Assembly: GCF_029211185.1 (NCBI RefSeq)
Contig: NZ_JARGDO010000011.1
Coordinates: 79,930 to 143,929 of the forward strand
Length of the DNA stretch: 64,000 nucleotides
Source: Tessaracoccus caeni
Lineage (GTDB): Bacteria; Actinomycetota; Actinomycetes; Propionibacteriales; Propionibacteriaceae
Reading direction: 5' to 3'
The translations under genes and the position numbers were made by a program. Position 1 is the first letter of the stretch; every line of letters starts with the position of its first letter. Below, piece after piece: positions 35,184-45,974 of the stretch. Under the pieces are notes generated by a model. That model was not told the origin of the DNA and did no database searches. It worked only from the letters and a program-made list of their open reading frames with translations.

Positions 35184-38100
35184 TTGGTATTCGACAAGCT
35201 GAAGAAGTTGTTCGCGGGGTCACGGCCGTCCGTCGTGGTGGCCGCCCGCACCGATGACGCGGCGGTGCTGCAGGCGGCTCTGCTTCCCTTGGTCGCGCAC
35301 TCCCGGGTGCTGGCCGATCGCTGCGTGGCGTTCGTTCGCGACGGCAGTGACCCAGGCGTGCTCTGGGATCTGGAACATGCGGCAAACCCGGAGCTGGTGC
35401 AGTTGCTGCACAATCCTGCGCGGCTCGACCCCTGGTGGTGGGCGGCGGAGTCCACGAGGAAGGCATGGGAGGGGTTGGGCCTGACGCCCGATCACGTGCT
35501 CCAGGGTCGCCACAACTACTATGGCGCCTCGCATCCTCCGGAGGAGTTGGTGCGTCTCGGCCGGTTGCTCGCGGCGCTCGCCACCGAGGTCAACCGCCAG
35601 GCCGACGGCGTGCCGCTGTGGCTCACCGCGCTGCTCAACGACGTGGTGGCCACCATCCCCAACCGTGCCGCGGGAAGGGAGTCGATCATGCAGGCCCTTC
35701 CGCAGTGGCAAGCGGGGTTCGTCGTTCAGCTGCTGTCCGTCGACGGTGAAGCCGGGGGAGATGAGGCAGCGGTGGCGCTGCGCGCTCTCATTCAAGCGTC
35801 CCCGGATTCCGGGTATCGCAGGTTCCAACCCCACGAGCTGCCCGGGGTCCGGGAGCTGATCCTGAGTTGTGGGCGCCTGTCACCTTCGCAGGTCGCCGGG
35901 CTGAACGCCGAGGCGCGCGTCTGGCTCATGCAGAAGGCTGCGGACGAGGTCGGCGTCGGAGAGGCGTTGTCCGACGTGGTGGCGGCTTACACCGTCGATA
36001 CCGCAAAGAGCGTTCGGGCCGCGGCGCTGAATGCCCTGAGCAGGCTGTCGCAGCAGTGCCGGGCAGAGGCCATCGCTCCGGTGCTGGCCCGGGCATCGGC
36101 TAGCCGGGCGGCGGATCTCGTCGAGGCGCTCAGCCGCGATCCGCAGGGGACGCGGCTGCTTGCGGAGGCCGTCGAAGGCGGGGCGAAGATCGGTGCGCTC
36201 GTCGCGCAGAGTACCCAGCGCATGGAGGCCATCGAAGCGAAGGATGACGGGCAGCCCGTGCTGGTGCCGCCATTCACCCCGTTGCCGGATACGCCGGCGG
36301 GCCCGGAGGTCGTCGATCAGCTGCGAGCAGCGTTGGACGCGGAGATCGCGCGCGCCCAGGGCAAGAACATCACCTGGGCTCAGCGCGCCATGGAGAAGGA
36401 GCGGGGCATCAATCGCACCCAGCTCGAACAGGTGGTGGCCGCCGCCAATGGGGCGCAGGTCGAGGTGAAGCTGCTCAAGGAGTACAACCTGTGATGGCTG
36501 AGCAATGCCGCCCCGTCGTTAAACCTCATTCATCTGCTGAGACTGGCCCGGCACGAGCGCTTTCGGCGGATCAACAACGCGCTCTACGTTCAACGCGCCA
36601 AGATCCACGACCTGAGGGTCGCGGACGACGCGGTGCGCCGGGCCGGCGTGCACGCCGACCAGATCGGAGACGCTGGCATCTCCGACGACGATCTGGCCGC
36701 CTTCGGAATGCGTATCGCCGGCGAGTGCGCCTGGCCATGGTTCGCCGAGCGACCTTGGGTGCTGGAGCGCTGGCTCGCAGGAGACGCTGAGCGGGTCGGC
36801 GATGCGCTGGTGCTGCTCGCCGACTTCCCGCAATTGCCCAGCCAGGTGCTGCCGCTGGTGGCCAAGGTGGCGCTCAGCGAGTCCCGCACCAATCGTCCGC
36901 GGGCCCAGGCAGCGCTTTCGGGCCATCCCGCCGCCCCGGCCCTTGCCGTCCAGGGGCTCGCCGACGGGAAGGGCGAGGTGCGCGCCGCAGCGGCCGCCTG
37001 GATCGCCGCCGATGGCATGACCGACGGCGTTGAGCCGCTACGGCGGGCGCTCGCCAAGGAGAAGCGCGAGGGGGCCCGGGCTGCCATGCTCACCGCGCTG
37101 GAGCAGTTGGGCGATGACATCTCGGCCCATCTCACTCCGGAGAAGCTCTACGCCGAGGTGACCAAGGGGCTGAAGGCGAAGCCCCCAGCGTCGATGAGCT
37201 GGCTGAACCTCGACCAGCTGCCCGCCGTCCGGTGGGCCGATGGCGCACCTGTTGATCCGGCGCTGCTGCGCTGGTGGTTCGTGCTCGCGGTGAAGCTGAA
37301 AAACCCCGATGGCTCCGGTCTGTTCGACCGCTACCTCTCGCTGCTCGACGCCGACGACGCGGCCGAGGTGGGACGCGTCGCCCTGCGGTCGTGGATCGCG
37401 CAGGACACATGTCACCCGGAGGAGGCCGAGAGTCGAGCGCACGCCGAGGCGATGGGGCCGCAGCGTTGGAGGGATGCTCAGGATCTGGTGCAGCGGTTGA
37501 AGGCGAACCCGAAGGTCGATGTCAATTGGCTGCGCTACGCCGAGGAAAGGGCGGCGCTGCCGGTGGAGCAGTTCGTCGCCGAGGTGTTCCGCCAGGAGCA
37601 AGCCGTCTATCTCGGCTCGGCGATCGCGGACAAGGGGATGCTCGCCCTCACCACCCGAATGCCGGGCGTGGAGCTGGCGGCCGCCGTGCAGTCCTACATC
37701 CGAGCCCACGGGGCGCGGCGCGCCCAGGTGGAGGCGCTGGTGCACACGCTGTTCGCCAACGCCGATCCCGCAGCCATCCAACTGTTGCTGTCGATCGCCC
37801 GGAGGTTCAAGCAGGTCACGGTGCAGGCGCGCGCGAGGGAGCTGGTGGAACGGCTTGCCGACGAGCGTGGCTGGAGCGCTGACGAGCTGGCCGACCGCAC
37901 CATTCCCACCGCCGGCTTCAGCGACGACAAGATGCTGCATCTCAGCTTTGGCGAGCGGGAGTTCCTCGGCAGAGTGAACCCCAAGTTCGGCATCGACCTG
38001 ACAGATCCGGACGGAAAGCCGATCAAGGCGCTGCCCGGTCCTCGGGTCTCCGACGATGCCGAGGCCGCGGCCGACGCGAAGAAACAGCTGTCCGCGTCGC

Positions 38101-38831
38101 GCAAGGAGCTGAAGGCGGTGCTGACGCTACAGAGCGCCCGGCTGTACGAGGCGATGTGCGGCGGCCGGTCCTGGCCCGTTCCGGTGTGGCAGGAGTACGT
38201 GCCGGGACATCCGCTGATGTCCCAGCTGGCTACTCGGCTGATCTGGGCCGAGGCAGGCGCGGCCGGCGAGCGACGGTTCCGGCCCACAGAAGACGGCGAG
38301 TTGATCGATCTGAACGACGAGCCGATTGAGCTCGACGGCGCAGGGGAGGTCCGGCTCGCGCACCGAGTCCATATGGGCCCGGAGGAGGCAGGCCTCTGGC
38401 GTGCCCACCTCGCCGACTACGGCATGACGGCGCTTTTCGACCAGCTCAGCGCCACCGTGCCCGAACACGAGGACGGTGCCACGGCGCTGGAGAACCTCAA
38501 GGGACACATGACCGATACGTTCAGCTTCCGCAGCGTCGCCACCAAGCGCGGTTACACCCGAGGCATGGCGGAAGACGCGGGGTGGTTCACCGAGTACACC
38601 AAGTCGTTCTCCAGCACGGGGCTGACCGCCGTGCTGGAGTTCACCGGCTCCTATTTGCCGGAAGACAACATCCCGTGCGCCACGGAATCGCTCTGCTTCC
38701 GACGCGGCTACACGCAGGTGTCCCTCGTGGAGGTACCTCCTGTGCTGTTGGCAGAGTGCTACGCCGACTACGCGGCAATGGCGGCCCTCGGCCCGTTCGA
38801 CCCGGCCTACCGAGACAAGGCGGGCATCTGA
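35184..38831 (+). pseudogene. DUF4132 copy A' interrupted by an in-frame TGA
   Basis: The frame encodes a 1215-codon protein parallel to copy A (start LVFDKLKKLFAGS against LPFELLKKLVVGS) but is broken by TGA at 36492-36494. Copy A reads YNLWWLS at this place and A' reads YNL-stop-WLS, so a single TGG-to-TGA change explains it. Both sides remain open in the same frame with no other lesion: residues 1-436 before, and about 778 codons after, including the full conserved core and DUF4132 end. A restart could occur at GTG 36633, with no clear ribosome site. It is either a recent nonsense mutant, two separately made halves, or a readthrough gene; the operon downstream is intact. Confidence 0.82.
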
Positions 38832-41800
38832 TGAGCATGGTGGCCCAACCCAGCCACGAGCTTCGGGAGGCACTGCGCCCGCTGGCCGGGCACTCCGACG
38901 ATCTCTACCAGCGGTGCGTCGCCTTTGTGCACGACGGCACCGATCCGATGGTGCTGCACGAGGTGGGCGTCGTGACGAAGCCACGGCTGTGGTCCCTGCT
39001 GGGTTACCCGGGGTCAATGCAGGGCGGCCGATGGGCGTGGGTGGGCACGAGCACCAGGCGTGCGCTGAAGAAGGTGGGCGTGAAGCCAAAGGGGCGGAGC
39101 AAACGGCGCCGCCGGTACTACGCCACCCGGCCGTCACCGGATGAGCTGGTGCGCTACGCGCGTTTGGTGTGCGCGATGATGGACGACGTCGAACGGCAGG
39201 CACCGGGGGTGCCGCTCTGGCTTACCGTTCTTATCAACGATGTGGTCATCGCCGTCCCGCATCAGGTCAGAGACACGGAGTCGCTGGCTCAGACACTTCC
39301 CGGCTGGGATGCTTCCCTGATGACAGAGTTGCTCGTCGCCGATGGTTGCACCCGCGACGAGGCAGAGCTGCTGGCGCTGGTCGCGTTGATCCAAAGACCC
39401 GCCGATGGCTACGGCTACAGCCACCCCAGTCCCGGCGACCTTCCGGGGGTCTCCAAGCTGCTCACCACTCGAGGGCTCGCTGCAAAGGAAGTGGCAAGGC
39501 TCAGCGCAAGCACGCGTATCTGGGTGCTGGAGCGTGCCGCGAGCGAGCCAGAGGTGGGAAACGCGCTGGCTGCGACGGTGGCGGAACTCACCGTCGACGC
39601 GGCCAAGGGGCCGAGGCGGGCGGCGCTCCAGGCCCTCAGGGTGCTGCCAGCCGACGTTCGGGCCGAGGTGATCGCGCCGGTGCTCGGGCGGATCGCTCCC
39701 CGGCGTGCGGAGGATCTGGTCGAACTTCTGGCGACGCTGCCCGGTGGCCCGGAGCTGCTGGCAGACGCCGTTGACGGAGGCGCCAAGATCGGCGTTCTGG
39801 TGGACAAGGCCGGTGTACGGCGCGACGCGATCGAGGCCGAGCAAGTGCCCGACCACCTGGTGCTGCCGCCCTACGACATGCCCACCGAGGTGCCCGCCAC
39901 GGACGAGGTGATCGCGGAGTTGCGGGCCGCGCTCGCGCAGGAGATCGAGGAATGGGAGGCGCCGCCGGAACGCTCTGCGCATGGGTGGCTGATGACGTTC
40001 GGAAAGAAGGAATATCAGAAGGACAAGAAGAAGGCCCTGGCTGAGGCCCGGCGTATCACCGAGACCGACCTCGCGGATGTGGTGCGTGCCGCCAATGGTA
40101 AGGGCACGGCGTCGAGGGTGCTCAAAACCTACGGCCTTTCGTGGATCGCCGAGGCCGCGCCGTCGCTCAACCTGATCCATCTTCTGCGCCTGGAACTGCT
40201 CGACCCGGAGCCCGAGTTGTTGTACGTCTCGGGCGGCTCTGAACCGGAGGATCTGCGCACTCGAGAGCATCTCATCCGGCTGGTCGGTGGGCATGCTGAC
40301 CAGATCGGCGCGAAGGGCGTGAGCGTCGACGACTTCGCCGAGCATGCGCTGCGGCGGCCCGAGTTGGTGTCCTGGCCTTGGTTCGCCGGGCACCTGGAGA
40401 TACTCGAGCGCTGGCTCATGGGTGACACCAACGACGTGGCGAACGCGCTACGCCTGCTGGAGTGGTTCCCCAGGCTTCCGCCGTCGCTGGTGCCGCTGGT
40501 GGCGCGCGTCGCGGTGAGCGAGTCGCGGCTCAACCATCCGGTGGCGCAGCGGTTGCTCAGTGACCACCCGGCGGCCCTTGGGCTGGCCGTCCAGGCGCTC
40601 GCCGACGGAAAGGGCGAGATTCGCGTCGGCGCTGCGGGATGGATCGCCGCGCAGCACACCTGGGCGGGAATCGAGCCACTGCAGGCGGCGCTGGCCAAGG
40701 AGAAGCGGCCCCCGGTGCAGGCGGCGTTGCTCAGCGCGCTGGAGATCCTGGGAGACGACATCTCGGTTCACCTCGCACCCGACACTCTTCACGGCGAGGC
40801 GGTCAGAGGGCTGAAGGCCAAGCTGCCGGCGTCGATGAGCTGGCTGAACCTGGACCTGTTGCCTACCGTGCGATGGAGCAACGGCACGCCCGCCGATCCC
40901 CTGGTGCTGCGGTGGTGGTTCGTGCTTGCGGTGAAAGTGAGGAATCCCGACGGCTCCGGGCTGTTCGACCGCTATCTCTCGCTCCTGCACCCCGACGACG
41001 CGGCGGACGTGGGGCGATTCGCGCTACGAGCGTGGATCGCGCGGGACACCCAGCACCCGGACGAGGCAGATAGTCACGCCTACGCCGATGCCGAGGGGAC
41101 GCTGTGGTGGAAAGGAGTGCAGCAGTACGCCCGAGATCTGCGCAAGGTGTCCGGCATCGACCCAGACGCCCTGCGTGAGGCCGAGGCCGACGCCGACCGT
41201 CCGCTGGAGCAGTTCGTTGCGAGAGCCTTTCGTGAGCATCAGGCAACCTACGTCGGCTCTGCGATCGCCGACAAGGGTTTGCTCGCCTTAACCACACGGA
41301 TGCCGGACGTGGAGCTCGCGGCGGCGGTGCAGTCCTACATCCGGGCCCATGGCGCGCGGCGGGCTCAGGTAGAGGCGTTGGTGCACGCGCTCTTCGCCAA
41401 CGGCGACCCCGCGGCGCTCCAGTTGCTGCTGTCCATCGCCCGCCGGTTTGGGCAGGTGACGGTGCAGAAGAAGGCCAAGGAACTGGTGGAGCGGCTGGCG
41501 GATGAACGCGGCTGGACCACGGAGGAACTGGCTGATCGCACCATCCCCGCCGCAGGCTTCGCCGACGACGGGATGCTGCACCTCAGCTACGGCCCGCGCG
41601 AGTTCCTGGGACGAGTGAACACCGGCTTCGGGATCGACCTCTCCCACTCCGACGGCACGCCCCTCAAGGCGCTGCCTGCGCCGCGGGTCTCGGACGACGC
41701 CGAGGCGGCCGCGGAGGCGAAGAAGCAGCTGTCCGCGTCGCGCAAGGAGCTGAAGGCCGTGCTCACGTTGCAGGCCGCCCGGCTGCACGACGCCATGTGC

Positions 41801-42472
41801 GCCGGTCGCGGGTGGCCTACTTCAGACTGGCTAGCGTTCATCGTCGGCCACCCTCTGATGGGGCAGCTGGCCACTCGGCTGGTCTGGATGGAGGTGGGTG
41901 ATGGTGCTATTCGCACCTTCCGGCCCACCGAGGACGGCGAACTGATCGACGCGGACGACCAGGTCGTCGTGTTGGCGGAGTCCGCGGAGGTGCGCCTCGC
42001 GCATTGCGTGGTGGTGGGCGACGCCGAGGCGGAGCGGTGGGCTGAGCATCTGCGCGACTATCAGGTGACTCCACTGTTCGATCAGTTCTCGGCGACGCCG
42101 CCGGCCTATCCCGACGATGCTGTCGAGCTGAGCGATCTGCAGGGACACGTCACGGATACGTTCAGCTTCCGCGCCGTGGCCGCCAAGCGGGGATACCGGC
42201 GCGGTGGGGACGAGGGCAGCGGGTGGTTCACCGGCTACACGAAGGGATTCTCGAGTGCCGGGCTGGTCGCCATGATCGAGTTCACCGGAGCGAACGTGCC
42301 CGAAGAGAACATGCCGTGTGCGACGGAGTCGCTGTACTTCCTGCGCGGTGAGCAGAGTGAGCAGAAGGTGCCGTTGCGAGAGGTGCCTCCCGTGATGCTC
42401 GCCGAGTGTTACGCCGACTACGCTGCGTTTGCGGCGCTCGGCCCCTTCGATCCCGACTACTGGAAGAGATGA
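38831..42472 (+). CDS. DUF4132 giant protein, copy B'
   Basis: A 1213-residue paralog. ATG 38831 overlaps the A' stop (TGATG). Its opening MSMVAQPSHELREALRPLAGHSDDLYQRCVAFVHDG lacks the KKL-type head of the A copies and corresponds to copy B. It has a basic run KPKGRSKRRRRYY near residue 90 and a Lys-rich insertion KKEYQKDKKKALAEA near 400. The core (ADKGLLALTTRMPDVELAAAVQSYIRAHGARR and on) and the DUF4132 end (FRPTEDGELIDADD, LFDQFSA, MPCATESLYF) are intact. It is coupled by ATGA to the MoxR ATPase gene, as expected if DUF4132 protein and ATPase work together. Confidence 0.88.
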   Translation: MSMVAQPSHELREALRPLAGHSDDLYQRCVAFVHDGTDPMVLHEVGVVTKPRLWSLLGYPGSMQGGRWAWVGTSTRRALKKVGVKPKGRSKRRRRYYATRPSPDELVRYARLVCAMMDDVERQAPGVPLWLTVLINDVVIAVPHQVRDTESLAQTLPGWDASLMTELLVADGCTRDEAELLALVALIQRPADGYGYSHPSPGDLPGVSKLLTTRGLAAKEVARLSASTRIWVLERAASEPEVGNALAATVAELTVDAAKGPRRAALQALRVLPADVRAEVIAPVLGRIAPRRAEDLVELLATLPGGPELLADAVDGGAKIGVLVDKAGVRRDAIEAEQVPDHLVLPPYDMPTEVPATDEVIAELRAALAQEIEEWEAPPERSAHGWLMTFGKKEYQKDKKKALAEARRITETDLADVVRAANGKGTASRVLKTYGLSWIAEAAPSLNLIHLLRLELLDPEPELLYVSGGSEPEDLRTREHLIRLVGGHADQIGAKGVSVDDFAEHALRRPELVSWPWFAGHLEILERWLMGDTNDVANALRLLEWFPRLPPSLVPLVARVAVSESRLNHPVAQRLLSDHPAALGLAVQALADGKGEIRVGAAGWIAAQHTWAGIEPLQAALAKEKRPPVQAALLSALEILGDDISVHLAPDTLHGEAVRGLKAKLPASMSWLNLDLLPTVRWSNGTPADPLVLRWWFVLAVKVRNPDGSGLFDRYLSLLHPDDAADVGRFALRAWIARDTQHPDEADSHAYADAEGTLWWKGVQQYARDLRKVSGIDPDALREAEADADRPLEQFVARAFREHQATYVGSAIADKGLLALTTRMPDVELAAAVQSYIRAHGARRAQVEALVHALFANGDPAALQLLLSIARRFGQVTVQKKAKELVERLADERGWTTEELADRTIPAAGFADDGMLHLSYGPREFLGRVNTGFGIDLSHSDGTPLKALPAPRVSDDAEAAAEAKKQLSASRKELKAVLTLQAARLHDAMCAGRGWPTSDWLAFIVGHPLMGQLATRLVWMEVGDGAIRTFRPTEDGELIDADDQVVVLAESAEVRLAHCVVVGDAEAERWAEHLRDYQVTPLFDQFSATPPAYPDDAVELSDLQGHVTDTFSFRAVAAKRGYRRGGDEGSGWFTGYTKGFSSAGLVAMIEFTGANVPEENMPCATESLYFLRGEQSEQKVPLREVPPVMLAECYADYAAFAALGPFDPDYWKR

Positions 42473-43587
42473 GCGTGCGGATGACGACGGATCAGAGCGC
42501 CGAGCTGAGGCCGCCGGCCGAGGTGCGCTACGCCGATGAGCTGGCCCGGCTGGAGACGGCCGACCGAGCCGCGAACATGGAGCGTCCGCCCGGGTGGGCG
42601 CTGTCGCCGCGCTTCGTACGCTCCTTCATCGTGGGCGACGAGGCGCTCGGCGTGAGCCGCAAGTTCTACGGTGACGATCCCCTGGTGGATCGGGCGATCG
42701 TCTCCTTGCTGGGCCGACAAGGCTTGATGCTGGTGGGCGAGCCGGGCACCGCCAAGTCGATGCTGTCGGAGTTGTTGGCCGCCGCTATCTCCGGTTCGTC
42801 GACGCTGACCATCCAAGGATCGGCCGGCACCACGGAAGACCACATCCGCTACTCGTGGAACTATGCGCTGCTGATCGCCGAGGGCCCCAGCGAGCGTTCG
42901 CTGGTGCCGTCGCCGGTGTATCAGGCGATGCAGGCGGGCCGGGTGGTGCGCTTCGAGGAGATCACCCGCTGCCCGCCGGAGATCCAGGACACCTTGGTGT
43001 CCATCCTCAGCGAGAAGCAGCTGATGGTGCCCGAGTTGGGCGGCGAGGCGCGGGTGTCCGCCCGGCCGGGCTTCACGGTGATCGCCACGGCCAACCTCCG
43101 CGACCGGGGCGTGCACGAGATGTCGGCCGCTCTCAAACGTCGCTTCAACTTCGAGACCGTGCGCCCCATCCGTGATCGGGCCTTCGAGGCGGAACTCATC
43201 GGACGCAGCCTCGACGCGGAGCTGGGGGAGCGTCGTCCGCCCGTGCCGCCCGCCGTGCTGGATGTGCTGGTGACGGCCTTCGCCGACCTGCGCACCGGCA
43301 CCACCGATGCAGGCACGCCCGTGAAGCGACCCGAGGCGGTGATGTCGACGGCCGAGGCGGTCAACGTCGCCATCGCGGCGTCGATGTCGGCCCGCTACCT
43401 GGGCTCCGGCACCGTCACCGCGGGGGAGGTCGCCCAGCAGCTGGTCGGCGTCGCGCTCAAGGGATCGGAAGAGGACGCTCGCATGATGCGTCACTACGTC
43501 GACAACGTGGTGCGCGAGCGGGCCCGGCGCAGCCCCGAATGGCGGGCCTTCTTCGATGCGGCGGATGCGCTGTGGCGGGCGGGATAG
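42469..43587 (+). CDS. MoxR-type AAA+ ATPase (YehL-like)
   Basis: A 372-residue AAA+ ATPase. Walker A is GEPGTAKS (90-97), Walker B is VVRFEEIT (159-166), sensor 1 is the Asn of VIATAN (N209), and the arginine finger is in LKRRF (R224/R225). The C-terminal lid follows. MoxR proteins act as chaperone motors that work with VWA proteins to remodel or insert cofactors into targets. Here the VWA partner is two genes downstream. Equivalent to E. coli YehL by neighbourhood and length. ATG 42469 overlaps the DUF4132 B' stop (ATGA). Confidence 0.93.
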   Translation: MSVRMTTDQSAELRPPAEVRYADELARLETADRAANMERPPGWALSPRFVRSFIVGDEALGVSRKFYGDDPLVDRAIVSLLGRQGLMLVGEPGTAKSMLSELLAAAISGSSTLTIQGSAGTTEDHIRYSWNYALLIAEGPSERSLVPSPVYQAMQAGRVVRFEEITRCPPEIQDTLVSILSEKQLMVPELGGEARVSARPGFTVIATANLRDRGVHEMSAALKRRFNFETVRPIRDRAFEAELIGRSLDAELGERRPPVPPAVLDVLVTAFADLRTGTTDAGTPVKRPEAVMSTAEAVNVAIAASMSARYLGSGTVTAGEVAQQLVGVALKGSEEDARMMRHYVDNVVRERARRSPEWRAFFDAADALWRAG

Positions 43588-45974
43588 CTCCGACGGCGCC
43601 GCCGCGGCTGGCGCGGGGCATGGCGTCCCTGCGACGCTGGGGCGAGGCCGGTGTGCATCTGGCGCCCATCCGGCACCATTCGCCGGGGTGCGCCGCCGCG
43701 TTGCGAGCGCTGCTCGACGAGGTGCGCCCGGCGACCGTGTTGATCGAGGGGCCCCGCGAATACGGCGCGCTGCTGGATGCCCTGACCGACGAGCAGACCC
43801 GGCCGCCCGTCGCGGTGCTGTCGCTGGATGGGCCGCACGCGGCCTTCTACCCGCTGGCCGAGTTCTCCCCGGAATGGGTGGCGCTGCGCTGGGGTGCCGA
43901 GAATGACGCGACGGTGGACTTCATCGACCAATCCTGGGCCGATCAAGCCCGAGTGGAGAGCGACGACGATCCGGGCGCGGTCGTGCGCACCCTGCAAGCC
44001 GAGCGGCATCTCGCGCAGAGTCGGGCCATCGCGGCTCTCGCCGCAGACCTTGGCTGCCGCGATCACGACGACGTGTGGGAGCACCTCTTCGAGCTGCGCG
44101 GCGGCGACGAGCTGCACCGGTGGCGGGAGTACTTCCAGGCGGTGCTCGGGTGGGCGGCGCTCGCCAGGTTGGAGACGGAGCGCGCGGTGCTCGACGCCGA
44201 CGGCACCCATGGGCGCGAGGCCGTGATGGCGGCGATGCTGGCCCGCCACCGCGCCGCCGACCGCGGCGCCATCGTCGTCGTCACCGGAGCCTTCCACACC
44301 CTCGGGCTGCTGGAGGCCCTCGACGATCGCGAGGAGGGGCGCTGGATCACGTCCCATCGTCTAGGAGCCCTCGATGTCGCGCGGCCGGCCTGGCTGATCC
44401 GCTACGACTTCACGCGGCTGGACGGCCTTCGCGGCTACGGGGCGGGTATGCCGGCGCCCGGCTTCTGGCAGCGGGCCTGGGAGGGGCGAGCCAGCGGAGA
44501 CGACGGTCGCCGGCTGGCCGTCGAGGTGCTGCTCGACGTGGCGGCGGAGCTGCGTGCCCAGGGCGAGCAGCTGAGCGTCGCCGACGTGACCGCCGCCGCC
44601 GAGCAGGCCCTTCGGCTGGCGGATCTGCGCGGACGCGCCTGGCCCGGCCGCACCGACCTGCTGGACGCCATGCTGAGCTGCTTCGTCAAGGACGACGGCG
44701 GTCTGGGTGGCCCGTTGGGGCGGGCCATCGACGCGGTGTTCGGCGGCACCGCGCTGGGCGAGCTGCCTCCGGGCGTCGAGGCGGTCCCGCTGGTGGCCGA
44801 GGTGCGTGCGATCGCGTCGAAGCTGCGCTTCGTGATCGACGACGGCGCCACCCGCGCCGTGAGCCTCGACACCGCGCGCAAGCCCGCACACGTGCGTCGG
44901 CGGGAGTTCCTTGCCACCATGCGCTTCATCGGCTCGCGGTTCACCCGCCAACTCGGCGGCCCGGACCTGGTCGCGGGCACCGGGCTGGGGGTGCTGCACG
45001 AGGAGTGGGAATACGCGTGGACGCCCATGGTGGAGGCCGCGCTGATCGAGGTGAGCCGCGAGGGCGCCACGCTGGAGGACGTGCGACGGCGCCGGATAGC
45101 GCAGCGCCTGGAGGGACGCGAGGCCGACGCCGGTGCGGTGTCGGAGACGCTCTCGGAGCTGGCGGTGATGGGTGCGGCGGAGGAACTGCCCTCGGTGATG
45201 GGGGTGTTGGAGGCCGCCTACGACGCCGACCCCCAGCTGGGGTCGGTGGTGGCGAGCCTGCACCGGGTGATGGCGCTGCTCGTCGAGCGCGGGCGGCTGG
45301 CGCTGGGCGACCAGGAGAAGGCTTTGCGACGCCCGCTCCGGGTAGGGCTCGCGAGCGCGGCCTATCAGCTCGCTCAGGTGGACGCCGTCGACGACGCCAA
45401 CGCCGGGTCCGTCTGCGACGCGGTGCTGAGTCTGCGCGATCTGCTGCGTCGCCTCGACGTCGTCGATCTGGTTGACGACGCGGCCGGCGTGCGCCGCGAA
45501 CTCACGCGCCTTCGGCAGCGCGAGACCTCCGCTCGGTTGCACGGCTGCCTCGTCGCGGTGGCCTACGCCGCCGATGAGATCGACGCCGGCGAACTGCGCT
45601 CTGAGGTGGCAGCTCATCTGCATCCCGGCGCCGATCCCGACCGCCTGGCGGCCTTCCTGCTCGGGCTGATGCAGGCCTCGCCCGATCTGGTGCTGCACTC
45701 GCCGGAGCTGCTGGAGGCGCTCAACGACTCCTTGGCAGAGATGGAGGACGGCGCCTTCTTGTCGGTGCTGCCCGACCTGCGGCAGGCCTTCACCTGGCTG
45801 CGGCCCAGCGAGACCAACCGGCTGGCTAGCGCCGTCGCCCAACTCACTTCCGCCGATGTCCGCCAGTTCGACGCCGTGCTGCGGATCGACCCGGCCCTTG
45901 CGGCTGAGGCCCGGCGAGTGGAGCAGGAGCTGCTGGCCGGCTTCGCCCGCGATCACGTGAGGGTACCGTCGTGA
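43572..45974 (+). CDS. DUF5682 protein (YehM-like)
   Basis: About 800 residues, similar to E. coli YehM (DUF5682). The family signature is at the start: PIRHHSPGC (33-41) and VLIEGPREY (56-64), followed by PVAVLSLDGPHAAFYPLAEFSPEWVALRWG, and later VVTGAFHTLGLLEAL and a helical C-terminal half. The catalytic or binding role is not known. The start is uncertain: GTG 43572 overlaps the ATPase end by 16 bases, and ATG 43620 would also keep the signature. It lies between the MoxR and VWA genes, with the stop overlapping the VWA start (GTGA), so the order ATPase-DUF5682-VWA is fixed as in E. coli. Confidence 0.85.
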   Translation: MAGGIAPTAPPRLARGMASLRRWGEAGVHLAPIRHHSPGCAAALRALLDEVRPATVLIEGPREYGALLDALTDEQTRPPVAVLSLDGPHAAFYPLAEFSPEWVALRWGAENDATVDFIDQSWADQARVESDDDPGAVVRTLQAERHLAQSRAIAALAADLGCRDHDDVWEHLFELRGGDELHRWREYFQAVLGWAALARLETERAVLDADGTHGREAVMAAMLARHRAADRGAIVVVTGAFHTLGLLEALDDREEGRWITSHRLGALDVARPAWLIRYDFTRLDGLRGYGAGMPAPGFWQRAWEGRASGDDGRRLAVEVLLDVAAELRAQGEQLSVADVTAAAEQALRLADLRGRAWPGRTDLLDAMLSCFVKDDGGLGGPLGRAIDAVFGGTALGELPPGVEAVPLVAEVRAIASKLRFVIDDGATRAVSLDTARKPAHVRRREFLATMRFIGSRFTRQLGGPDLVAGTGLGVLHEEWEYAWTPMVEAALIEVSREGATLEDVRRRRIAQRLEGREADAGAVSETLSELAVMGAAEELPSVMGVLEAAYDADPQLGSVVASLHRVMALLVERGRLALGDQEKALRRPLRVGLASAAYQLAQVDAVDDANAGSVCDAVLSLRDLLRRLDVVDLVDDAAGVRRELTRLRQRETSARLHGCLVAVAYAADEIDAGELRSEVAAHLHPGADPDRLAAFLLGLMQASPDLVLHSPELLEALNDSLAEMEDGAFLSVLPDLRQAFTWLRPSETNRLASAVAQLTSADVRQFDAVLRIDPALAAEARRVEQELLAGFARDHVRVPS

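Noticed and set aside
36492..36494. TGA as selenocysteine
   Set aside because: The paralog has Trp, not Cys, at this position, and no SECIS-like stem or selenium gene is seen nearby.
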